Source: Novosphingobium meiothermophilum
Lineage (GTDB): Bacteria > Pseudomonadota > Alphaproteobacteria > Sphingomonadales > Sphingomonadaceae
DNA: 64,000 bases
Assembly (NCBI RefSeq): GCF_003171715.1
Contig: NZ_QGHL01000004.1
Span: forward strand, 372,001 to 436,000
Direction: 5' to 3'
Shown: in pieces, positions 16,042 to 24,364 of the stretch
Layout of the letters: the number at the start of each line of letters is the position of its first letter
Position numbering within the stretch: position 1 is the stretch's first letter
The notes under the pieces: model-generated
Seen by the model: only the letters and a program-made list of their open reading frames with translations
Told to the model about the DNA's origin: nothing
Databases searched by the model: none
Program-made: the position numbers and the translations under genes

Positions 16042-18057
16042 AGCATAGCAGTTCAGAAATCGCGGTCCAGCGGCAACGGCGCTGACCTTTCATCAGTGCG
16101 AGATGATAGCATAGCAGTTCAGAAATCGCGGTCCAGCGGCAACGCCTGCGCGAACTGGGCCTTTGGGACGCGGAGCATAGCAGTTCAGAAATCGCGGTCC
16201 AGCGGCAACGCAGAAGGTGAGCGCCCAGATCTGATCGGCAGCATAGCAGTTCAGAAATCGCGGTCCAGCGGCAACCGAACTCCGCCCCGTCTTGTTGCAG
16301 CTGGTAGCATAGCAGTTCAGAAATCGCGGTCCAGCGGCAACTGTCGCGCGAGGGCACCTACATCGACGCCAAGCATAGCAGTTCAGAAATCGCGGTCCAG
16401 CGGCAACGGCGAACTGTTCGGCGTCCTTCCTGATCTGAGCATAGCAGTTCAGAAATCGCGGTCCAGCGGCAACGCGCCGCACGCGATGCGAATGGCATCG
16501 ATCAGCATAGCAGTTCAGAAATCGCGGTCCAGCGGCAACCGCCTGTGCCATCGGCAAAGCTCTCCACCAAGCATAGCAGTTCAGAAATCGCGGTCCAGCG
16601 GCAACCGTGGTGGCATTGTTGCCCAAGTCATAGAAGCATAGCAGTTCAGAAATCGCGGTCCAGCGGCAACATCGGAACAGATGCGTCAACACGCTGCACC
16701 AGCATAGCAGTTCAGAAATCGCGGTCCAGCGGCAACTGAAGTGCCCCATGGGCCTGCATGGCGTGGAGCATAGCAGTTCAGAAATCGCGGTCCAGCGGCA
16801 ACTCAGCACGCCCGTGCTGTCCAGATCACCAAAGCATAGCAGTTCAGAAATCGCGGTCCAGCGGCAACTGGCGATGTCGGCTTCGGCCTGCTTCGCGTAG
16901 CATAGCAGTTCAGAAATCGCGGTCCAGCGGCAACGGCAGGAAAAGTTGGCCAAGGAGCAGGAGCAGCATAGCAGTTCAGAAATCGCGGTCCAGCGGCAAC
17001 TCTCGCCGAAACCTTGCTGCATGACCGGCTTAGCATAGCAGTTCAGAAATCGCGGTCCAGCGGCAACGCACGAATGGCCGCACGCTACGCGGCTTGGAGC
17101 ATAGCAGTTCAGAAATCGCGGTCCAGCGGCAACGATCCGATCTATGTGGAGTGATGGCGTGACAGCATAGCAGTTCAGAAATCGCGGTCCAGCGGCAACT
17201 GCGTGGCTGAAACTGTCGAGGATCAGCACAGCATAGCAGTTCAGAAATCGCGGTCCAGCGGCAACTGTCGCCGAAACCTTGCTGCATGACCGGCTAGCAT
17301 AGCAGTTCAGAAATCGCGGTCCAGCGGCAACTGTGTCTATCAAGACTGTCGGAACTTTATAAGCATAGCAGTTCAGAAATCGCGGTCCAGCGGCAACGAA
17401 AGAACTGCATCATGACAATCCATTCAAAGCATAGCAGTTCAGAAATCGCGGTCCAGCGGCAACTTGGCATTGCCGGAAACTCCAAGCCGCCCGAGCATAG
17501 CAGTTCAGAAATCGCGGTCCAGCGGCAACTTGTCGCGGGTCATATCAATGCCCGATGGAAGCATAGCAGTTCAGAAATCGCGGTCCAGCGGCAACAAGCG
17601 CAGCTCCGGAGCGTGCTGGAGGATAAGCATAGCAGTTCAGAAATCGCGGTCCAGCGGCAACTGCTTGGGGATTGCCGGTGATGAGGCCCACAGCATAGCA
17701 GTTCAGAAATCGCGGTCCAGCGGCAACTCCACCTGATAGCGGCGGATGGCATCGGCTAGCATAGCAGTTCAGAAATCGCGGTCCAGCGGCAACTGATGCA
17801 GGCACCCTGTCCGGTTCCGGCTAAGCATAGCAGTTCAGAAATCGCGGTCCAGCGGCAACGGCCGGAGGTGAGGAAACCATCGCGGCCGTAGCATAGCAGT
17901 TCAGAAATCGCGGTCCAGCGGCAACGTTTCGTCGGCAGAAAGATAGACCGACTGGAGCATAGCAGTTCAGAAATCGCGGTCCAGCGGCAACTGCAGCGGC
18001 CAATGCAGCGTCCAGTGCAGCAGCATAGCAGTTCAGAAATCGCGGTCCAGCGGCAAC
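16042..18057 (-). CRISPR. CRISPR array, 31 repeats of 36 bases and 30 spacers
   Basis: All 31 repeats read identically on the plus strand, AGCATAGCAGTTCAGAAATC then GCGGTCCAGCGGCAAC. Spacers are 30 bases, except spacer 9 (29) and spacer 15 (31). In the crRNA sense the repeat starts GTTGCCGCTGG on the minus strand, matching the tracrRNA anti-repeat, so the array is expressed leftward toward cas2. The repeat ends TGCTATGCT, an extended -10-like sequence as in other II-C arrays that carry a promoter in every repeat. The lack of any degenerate repeat indicates a young or actively maintained array. Spacers 1, 3 and 7 resemble genes of this prophage. Confidence 0.98.
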
Positions 18058-18146
18058 CTGGCGGCTCCCAAGTGGTGGCGTCCACTTCGACCCGAACGTC
18101 TGATTATGGCCGGTTGATGGCGGGGGGCGCCCCCCGCGACCTTTCG
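18058..18146 (-). promoter_or_regulatory. Candidate CRISPR leader and palindromic terminator
   Basis: By the repeat orientation, the leader should lie here. The segment contains a perfect self-complementary GCGGGGGGCGCCCCCCGC at about 18120-18137, which could terminate dam transcription before it runs into the array. No clear promoter is seen. Confidence 0.4.
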
Positions 18147-18956
18147 TCAGTTCGAGATGATCACCTCGCCGGCTATTTTCGAATTGTCCATGCCGCCCAC
18201 CTGATAACGCACTTTCGCCTCTTCGATCGCGAAGCCATCGAATATTCGCCGCACTGCTGGATGATCGTTGAGCGACAGGATGAACCGCCCGCGAATGGCT
18301 CGCAGCTTGTCGGCCATCACCTCGAACTCATCGCGCCCGAACATGTCGCGGCCATAGTCGGTCTCGCAGCCGTAGTAGGGCGGATCTAGATAGAACAGAG
18401 TCCCCGGACGGTCATACCGATCGATGAACTCCCGCCATGGCAGCCGCTCGATGATGACCCCGGCGAGCCTCTCATGGACCGCCTCGATCATTGGCGCGAT
18501 CTTGGTTACATCGAAGCGCGCGCCGCTGCCCAGCACAACGCCGAAGCCGCGCCCGTTCACTTTCCCGCCAAAGGCAAGCCGCTGGAGATAAAGGAACCGC
18601 GCCGAACGCTGCATGTCGGTCAGAGATGCCGGGTTCATGGCCAAAAGCTTCTCAAAGCCCGCGCGGCTCGTGATCTGGAAGCGCATCATATCAAGGAATG
18701 GCACGTAATGGTGCTGCACCACCCGGAAGAATGTCGCCACGTCCTCTGACCAGTCATTAATGACCTCACCTTTCGGCCTGCGATCGCGCCGCAGGAAAAC
18801 GCCGCCCATCCCTACAAAGACTTCAGCGTAGGTCTGGTGGGGCACGGCGTTGATCCGCTGCACCAGGCGCCGGGCCAGATTGCGCTTTCCGCCGATATAG
18901 GGCGCAAGCGGCCTGACCGGCGCTACTGGCAAAAGGTCTGGATACTCTTTCAACAT
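18147..18956 (-). CDS. Phage DNA adenine methyltransferase, D12 (Dam) class
   Basis: The protein has 269 residues. The SAM-binding motif is PYIGGK at residues 19-24 and the catalytic motif is DPPYYG from D191. The C-terminus is GEVIISN. It probably methylates adenine in phage or host DNA, protecting against restriction or tuning expression. It lies between the array and the portal gene on the minus strand, separated from the portal by about 170 bases that include a GC-rich hairpin (CCCCCGCCTTGGCGGGGG). The final codons and stop are the match site for CRISPR spacer 1. Confidence 0.88.
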   Translation of the reverse strand: MLKEYPDLLPVAPVRPLAPYIGGKRNLARRLVQRINAVPHQTYAEVFVGMGGVFLRRDRRPKGEVINDWSEDVATFFRVVQHHYVPFLDMMRFQITSRAGFEKLLAMNPASLTDMQRSARFLYLQRLAFGGKVNGRGFGVVLGSGARFDVTKIAPMIEAVHERLAGVIIERLPWREFIDRYDRPGTLFYLDPPYYGCETDYGRDMFGRDEFEVMADKLRAIRGRFILSLNDHPAVRRIFDGFAIEEAKVRYQVGGMDNSKIAGEVIISN

Positions 18957-19128
18957 GGAACTGGACTCCGTCTTAATGTTCTTTATCCGTTCCACTCCCG
19001 GCCGGGAGGCGGGACGGATCGATTCGGCCGCATGACGCGTCCGGACCGTTCGGTTCGCGGCGGAAGTCCAGTCCGCCGGGAGGGGCTGGTTCCAGCAGCC
19101 CTTCCCCCGCCTTGGCGGGGGTGCTCCC

Positions 19129-20208
19129 CTATCCCGCCGCCAGCGCAATCGCGGGCCGTTCGAAGCGCACGGCTTCCACGCCCAGCCATTCGTTGATCGC
19201 CAGCATCCGGCGCTGGATGGGAAGGATTTCCATTTCATAGAACACGGCCGCCGCATCGTTCACGTTGCCGAAGCCGCCGGTGTTCTTGGGCACGATCCCC
19301 AGAAGCTGCGGCGGCACGCGGTGGGCGGCCAGGAGGTCTTCGGCGGTCACGCTCTTGATGTTCAGGAACTCGTCCTTCGATCCCACTTCGGCGATGGGCA
19401 GCAGCTTGATGCCATCGGGCTTGCCCTTGGGCGAATGGATGAACAGGTTGCGGAAATTGCCCATGCCCTTGGCCCCGCGCAGCGCCTTGCGCACGGCCTC
19501 GATGCTGGCATCGCTCATCCCTTCGTCGGAAAGGTAGAGGATGAAGCCCGCGTGGCTTCCGTTGAGGTAATAGCGCCGCCGGAAGATCGTCGCTGCCTCG
19601 TTCAGCAGGCCCGATTGCAGCGCCGATAGATATTCGGGCATTCCGTAGATTTCCTGCATGGGATCAGGTTCTTTGAGGTGCAGGATCGTGCCCGGCCGGT
19701 ATTCGGTGGCATCGCTGATCCACCCGGTGCGCGGCACCCAGAAGAACTGCCCCGGCGCCAGCCCCACCCGCGTCCATGCCGCCTTGGAACAGCGCAGGCC
19801 CAGCGGCCTTCCGGCCAGATTGTCGGCGCGTTCGAGATAGGCATTGCCCATCACCAGCCAGTCGAGCGCGAACAGCTCGAACTCGGCCATGGAAAACCAG
19901 CGCGAAGGCACGAAGCTGGCGGTGAGCAGGTTGCGCTTCAAGAGGATCGCGCTCTGGTGATGGGGGGCCATGCGATAGGCGCGGCCAAGCCCGGCAAGGC
20001 TGACGGGCGGTTCATACCAGCGGTTGTTGTGCGCCACCTCGAACATGTCGAAGATTTCGCGCCGGTCGATCACGCTTTCCGGATCGCCGAAGGTGAAGGC
20101 CACCTCGCGCGCGGGTTCAGGTGTCACGGCAGGAAGGCTTCCGGCCGGAGCTGCGGCCAGATTTCCGGCCAGATGTCCGGCAGGCGGCGCGGTTTCGGTT
20201 TCAGGCAT
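19129..20208 (-). CDS. Q: Phage portal protein, P2 gpQ family
   Basis: The protein has 359 residues, close to P2 Q. Family blocks are visible: NNRWYEPPVSLAGLGRAYRM, HHQSAILLKRN, LNGSHAGFILYLSDE and LLAAHRVPPQLLGIVP. It forms the dodecameric DNA entry ring at one capsid vertex. The start at 20208 overlaps the terminase stop by eight bases. It is transcribed leftward with the terminase, away from the capsid genes, as in P2. Confidence 0.93.
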   Translation of the reverse strand: MPETETAPPAGHLAGNLAAAPAGSLPAVTPEPAREVAFTFGDPESVIDRREIFDMFEVAHNNRWYEPPVSLAGLGRAYRMAPHHQSAILLKRNLLTASFVPSRWFSMAEFELFALDWLVMGNAYLERADNLAGRPLGLRCSKAAWTRVGLAPGQFFWVPRTGWISDATEYRPGTILHLKEPDPMQEIYGMPEYLSALQSGLLNEAATIFRRRYYLNGSHAGFILYLSDEGMSDASIEAVRKALRGAKGMGNFRNLFIHSPKGKPDGIKLLPIAEVGSKDEFLNIKSVTAEDLLAAHRVPPQLLGIVPKNTGGFGNVNDAAAVFYEMEILPIQRRMLAINEWLGVEAVRFERPAIALAAG

Positions 20209-22096
20209 CGTCGAAGATCTCCACGGTGGTCCCGCCGCTGGCAGGCTCGGTAATGTCAAGCGGTTCGAAAGCGAGCGCGTGCATCACCGCCCAGGCCAGA
20301 TCGGCGTGGCCGGTATCGCCCGCGCGGCTCGCCACGTATGTCACCTGGGTGCCGCCGCGCGTGATTTCGGGGCGGATCGCCATGAAGGCCTGCATCAGGT
20401 CCAGCCACCCGGCATCGAACTCAAGCCTGCCCGATGAGATGACGTTCTTGGCCTTCAGCACCATCTGGGTCTTGGTGGCCACCGAATAGGTGATGGCGTG
20501 GGCCATGGGGAACCACTTGCTCACCAGCTGGTGAACCGCCTTGCCCGCGCCGGTCACATCGATGCCGATCTTGGTGACGTTGTATTTGTCGTGCATCTCG
20601 CGCACGGCTTCGGCCTGCGCGGCGAAATCCAGCCCCTTGAGGCGCTTCTTTTCCAGCACGCGGAACTTGGCGCCGATCTTTGCCGGGGCCGCCACGGCCA
20701 CCAGCGCGGCATCATCGCCGGTTCCGCTCTCGCTGGCATTGGGATCGTATCCCAGCCAGACCTCGCCTTCATAGGGGCGCAGGGCATAGGGCTGGAAGTC
20801 ATGCGCCCAGGCATCCCAGCTATCGACCATGCAGCGCCGCATGAGCTGGAAGGGAAACATGCTCTGGCTGTCGTCCAGGAAAACGCAGCGGAACAGGTTG
20901 TCGAACTCTTCCAGCGAATACTGCTGCTGAAGCTGCGCGGGATCGACCAGATCGAAGCCTGCCTCAACCGCATCGTGGATCGTCACGATCTGGCGCCACA
21001 CGCCATCGGCGCCAAGCTGCCCCTCCTTCAGCGCTTCGTGGCTGATGTCGATCTGCACCTGATCGGCCTTGGGCCGCCTGCGGTTGTATCGCGCGCCGCT
21101 CCACAGCGGATAGGCTTCGTGCGCCAGGGTGCTGGGGGTGGAAAACAGGGTGATCGAATATTGCTTCTGCGTGGCCATGGCGCTCGCCACTTTGAACAGT
21201 TCTTCAAAGCCATAGATCCAGAAGCACTCGTCGATGATGACATCGCCGTGATAGCCCTGCGCGGTGCGATAGTTCGTGCCCAGGAAGTGCAGCTCAAAGG
21301 GGTCCAATGCCTCGATGGGATCACCTTCGGCGCTCCCTGGCACGGCACCTCTTTGCACCACGATGGGATCGCCCTTGAGTGTGACGCCGCACACCTTCTG
21401 CACCCACTGCACGATATAGGCGCGGAAGATGTTGGCCTGGGCGCGGCTTGCCGAGATGAAGATCTGGTTCTTGCCGGTTTCCAGCCCCACCAGAAAGCGC
21501 TCGCGCGCGAAATACCAGGTGGCCCCGATCTGCCGCGATTTCAGGATCATGCGCGTGCGGAACGCGGTGCTGGTCAGCAGCCATCCCTTCTGCCGGCCAT
21601 GAAGCTGGCCTTCCATGTCGGCGCGCAGCCTTGCCGCCATTTCCGGCGTGATAAGGTTCTTCGCCTCCTGCTTCTTCGCGTTCGCGGCGCGCGCGCCATG
21701 GCGGCGCTTCGGGTTCAGATCGGCCTCGTTGCCGCCTTCGCGATAGCGTTCAATGCGGGCCAGGCGCTCCATCTGGCGGCCCAGCAGGTCGATCTCCTTG
21801 TAATCGCTGCCGGTTTTCTTGTCCTTGTCGATCAGCGCCAGATAGCGTTCCAGCGTGCCTTCGGCCGCCCGCGCGATCGGCGGGGCATCATCCCACTTGT
21901 GCCGCGTCTTCCAGCTTGCCACGGTCGAATAGGGCACGGCCAGTTCATCGGCGATTTGCTGCATGGTCCAGTGCCGCCAGTAGAGCGCGCGCGCCTTCAG
22001 CCGGGTGTGCTCGCCCGGCCCGCGCGGCGCACGCCCTGCCTCATCCCCGCCGGATGGGGCCTGCGCCAATTGATCCTGGTCTTCGCGCTGCTCCAT
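20201..22096 (-). CDS. P: Terminase large subunit (ATPase), P2 gpP family
   Basis: The protein has 631 residues. An N-terminal helix-turn-helix-like segment (MQQIADELAVPYSTVASWK) is followed by the ATPase core with Walker-A-like SRQIGAT and Walker B DVIIDEC, then FSTPSTLAHEAYPLWSG. The C-terminal nuclease region contains GYDPNASESGTGDDA. It packages DNA into the prohead with the M-type subunit. The start at 22096 is the most likely. A proposed late-promoter activator site lies upstream at 22144-22166. Confidence 0.93.
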   Translation of the reverse strand: MEQREDQDQLAQAPSGGDEAGRAPRGPGEHTRLKARALYWRHWTMQQIADELAVPYSTVASWKTRHKWDDAPPIARAAEGTLERYLALIDKDKKTGSDYKEIDLLGRQMERLARIERYREGGNEADLNPKRRHGARAANAKKQEAKNLITPEMAARLRADMEGQLHGRQKGWLLTSTAFRTRMILKSRQIGATWYFARERFLVGLETGKNQIFISASRAQANIFRAYIVQWVQKVCGVTLKGDPIVVQRGAVPGSAEGDPIEALDPFELHFLGTNYRTAQGYHGDVIIDECFWIYGFEELFKVASAMATQKQYSITLFSTPSTLAHEAYPLWSGARYNRRRPKADQVQIDISHEALKEGQLGADGVWRQIVTIHDAVEAGFDLVDPAQLQQQYSLEEFDNLFRCVFLDDSQSMFPFQLMRRCMVDSWDAWAHDFQPYALRPYEGEVWLGYDPNASESGTGDDAALVAVAAPAKIGAKFRVLEKKRLKGLDFAAQAEAVREMHDKYNVTKIGIDVTGAGKAVHQLVSKWFPMAHAITYSVATKTQMVLKAKNVISSGRLEFDAGWLDLMQAFMAIRPEITRGGTQVTYVASRAGDTGHADLAWAVMHALAFEPLDITEPASGGTTVEIFDDA

Positions 22097-22143
22097 GGCG
22101 GTGCACGCTATGGCGCTTGGCCGCGCCCGCGCGCCCCCGCCGT

Positions 22144-22166
22144 GTTGTGACCCTGGCGCGCACAAC
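22144..22166. promoter_or_regulatory. Proposed Ogr-type activator dyad, site A
   Basis: GTTGTG, an 11-base spacer, then CACAAC. The same dyad with identical spacing recurs before other late operons. P2 late promoters carry a TGT...ACA dyad at about -55 bound by Ogr. This copy lies between the divergent terminase and scaffold genes and could serve both. Confidence 0.6.
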
Positions 22167-22275
22167 GCGCCCGCGTTGCGAATAGGCCAGCGCGCCCGTC
22201 TTTTGTGGACCTGTCAGATCAGCCGGAAGCGCCCGCACGAGCGACCGGCCCCACCAAAGGACCGGAGCCGAAGCA

Positions 22276-23193
22276 ATGGCGAAGACGCGATTTTACCGGG
22301 TGGCCGTGGAAGGCCAGACCACCGATGGCCGCACCATCGAACGCCAGTGGCTGATTGATGCCGCCGCCACCTATAACCGCGAAACCTATGCCGCGCGGAT
22401 CAACATGGAGCACGTGCGCGGCATCACCGCGGACAAGCCCTTCAAGGCCTATGGCGATGTGCTCAGCCTCAAGACCGAGGAAGTCGAGATCGAGCTGGCG
22501 GGCCGGAAGGAAAAGCGCCTCGCGCTCTTTGCCGAACTCGACGTGACCGACGAACTGCTGGCCATCAACAAGGACCGGCAGAAGCTCTACACCTCGATCG
22601 AGATCAACCCCAACTTCGCCCAGACCGGGAAGGCCTATCTCGTCGGCCTTGCCGTGACCGACAGCCCCGCCAGCCTCGGCACCGAGATGCTCCAGTTTGC
22701 CGCCAGCCAGGGCGAAAACAACCCGCTGGCCGCGCGCAAGCAGGACAAGGGCAATCTCTTCACCGCCGCGACCGAGTTCGAGATCGTGCTGGCAGAAGAG
22801 CCTGCTGAAAATCCTGATCCAACCGGCGTCTTCGCCTCGATCAAGGCGTTCTTCGATGGGCTGGTCAAGCCTGCCGCGCAGGCCCCTGCCGCCCCGGCGC
22901 CAGCGGATGCCCCGGCTGCCCCTGCCCCGGCTGAACCTGCGCCCGCCGCCCCTGCCCCAGATGCCGCCAGCTTCGCCGCCATCGGCGCGCTGATGACGCA
23001 GATGGCCACCAGCATGACCGAACTGGCGAATGGCACCAAGGCCGAAATCGCCAGGCTCACCGCCGATGTGAAGGCCCTGGCCGAAAAGCTCGAAGGCACC
23101 CCTGCCGCCGTCCCCGGCACGAATGCGCAGGGCTTTGTCCAGCGCGCCGCCGCCACCGGGGGCAACGTCAACGCCGCCCGGACCGATTGCTGA
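22276..23193 (+). CDS. O: Capsid scaffolding protein/prohead protease, P2 gpO family
   Basis: The protein has 305 residues. The N-terminal protease-like domain contains YAARINMEHVRGI and YTSIEINPNF, then VGLAVTDSPASLGTEMLQF, a hallmark of gpO. A long Ala/Pro linker (about residues 195-235) leads to a coiled C-terminal scaffold segment (AEIARLTADVKALAEKL). It guides capsid assembly and cleaves head proteins. It is the first gene of the rightward head operon. Confidence 0.93.
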   Translation: MAKTRFYRVAVEGQTTDGRTIERQWLIDAAATYNRETYAARINMEHVRGITADKPFKAYGDVLSLKTEEVEIELAGRKEKRLALFAELDVTDELLAINKDRQKLYTSIEINPNFAQTGKAYLVGLAVTDSPASLGTEMLQFAASQGENNPLAARKQDKGNLFTAATEFEIVLAEEPAENPDPTGVFASIKAFFDGLVKPAAQAPAAPAPADAPAAPAPAEPAPAAPAPDAASFAAIGALMTQMATSMTELANGTKAEIARLTADVKALAEKLEGTPAAVPGTNAQGFVQRAAATGGNVNAARTDC

Positions 23194-23255
23194 TCGGCCC
23201 GGCGCCCATTTCCCGAAACCCGCGCCCACCCCTCCCCCAGATTTGAGGAAATCCC

Positions 23256-24287
23256 ATGAAGAACGAAACCAGGGCCAGGTTCAACGCGATGGTCGGCCAG
23301 ATCGCGCTGCTCAACGGCATCGATGCCGCCACCGCGCAGACCACCAAGTTCACGGTCGAACCTTCGGTGCAGCAGCGCCTTGAGCAGCGCATCCAGGACA
23401 GCAGCCAGTTCCTGTCGATGATCAACATCGCGCCGGTCGATGAGATGCAGGGCGAACTGATCGGCCTGGGCATCGGCTCCACCATCGCGGGCCGCACCAA
23501 TACGGCTGCGGGCAACCGCCGCAACGGCATCGATCCTTCGGCGATGGACGGCCGCACCTATACCTGCGTGCAGACCAACTTCGACGTGTCCGCCCGCTAT
23601 GCCAAGGTCGACATGTGGGCCAAGTTCCCCGATTTCGAGACGATCTGGCGCGATAACGTGGTGCAGCGCATCGCGCTTGACCGCATCCTGATCGGCTTCA
23701 ACGGCACCAGCGCGGCGGCCGCCACCGATCGCGATGCCAATCCCGCGCTTCAGGATGTGAACGTGGGATGGCTCCAGAAGATGCGCCTTGAAAACGCCGC
23801 CCGTGTCATGGACGAAGGCAGCGATCTGGCGGGCAAGGTCACCTATGGCAGCCATGCCGATGCCGATTACAGGACGCTTGATGCGCTGGTCTGGGATGCC
23901 AAGGAAACGCTCCTGGCCGAATGGGCGAAGAACGATACCGAACTGGTGGCCATCGTCGGCAGCGATCTGCTGCACGACAAGTATTTCCCCATGGTCAACG
24001 CCGATGAAAAGCCCACCGAGCAGCTCGCCCGCGATGTCATCATGAGCACGAAGCGCCTCGGCGGCCTTCCCGCCATGCGCGTGCCGGGCTTCCCCGGCGG
24101 CACGGTGCTCATCACCCGGCCCGATAACCTCTCGATCTACTATCAGGATGGCAAGCGCCGCCGCCTGATCAAGGACGAGCCGGAATACGACCGCGTGACC
24201 GATTATCAGTCCTCTAACGAGGCCTACGTGATCGAAAACCTCGAATATGCCTGCATGGTGGAAAACATCGAGGCGCACGACGCATAA
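23256..24287 (+). CDS. N: Major capsid protein, P2 gpN family
   Basis: The protein has 343 residues, similar to P2 N. Typical segments are SSQFLSMINIAPVDEMQGE, YAKVDMWAKFPDF, GVGWLQ-like NVGWLQKMR and GGLPAMRVPGFPGGT. It forms the icosahedral shell. It is 62 bases after the scaffold gene. Confidence 0.94.
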   Translation: MKNETRARFNAMVGQIALLNGIDAATAQTTKFTVEPSVQQRLEQRIQDSSQFLSMINIAPVDEMQGELIGLGIGSTIAGRTNTAAGNRRNGIDPSAMDGRTYTCVQTNFDVSARYAKVDMWAKFPDFETIWRDNVVQRIALDRILIGFNGTSAAAATDRDANPALQDVNVGWLQKMRLENAARVMDEGSDLAGKVTYGSHADADYRTLDALVWDAKETLLAEWAKNDTELVAIVGSDLLHDKYFPMVNADEKPTEQLARDVIMSTKRLGGLPAMRVPGFPGGTVLITRPDNLSIYYQDGKRRRLIKDEPEYDRVTDYQSSNEAYVIENLEYACMVENIEAHDA

Positions 24288-24364
24288 AAGCCCCCGTGCC
24301 CGGCCTGCTCCTCCTGGCGGGCCGGGCATCCCCCTTTTCGCCGCAGAAACGGAAAGCCGCAGCC

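Noticed and set aside
16870..16899. Spacer 13 resembles 49538-49567 (14-base exact core, peptide AKQAEADIA against AEQAEADTL)
   Set aside because: Only 21 of 30 bases agree and the shared core is GC-rich common codon text. A chance match is plausible, so it is not counted with spacers 1, 3 and 7.
17728..17757. Spacer 26 (peptide ADAIRRYQV) resembles the dam segment EEAKVRYQV at about 18197-18226
   Set aside because: About 18 of 30 bases agree. The shared RYQV end is suggestive but too short to claim.
16093..18085. Long open frames across the CRISPR array on both strands encoding repeated SIAVQKSRSSGN or VAAGPRFLNCYA peptides
   Set aside because: They are translations of the 36-base repeats and 30-base spacers (66-base unit divisible by three), not genes.
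18957..19128. Possible cos site between dam and the portal gene
   Set aside because: P2 has cos next to Q, and the region contains GC-rich inverted repeats, but no recognisable cos core could be identified by eye.
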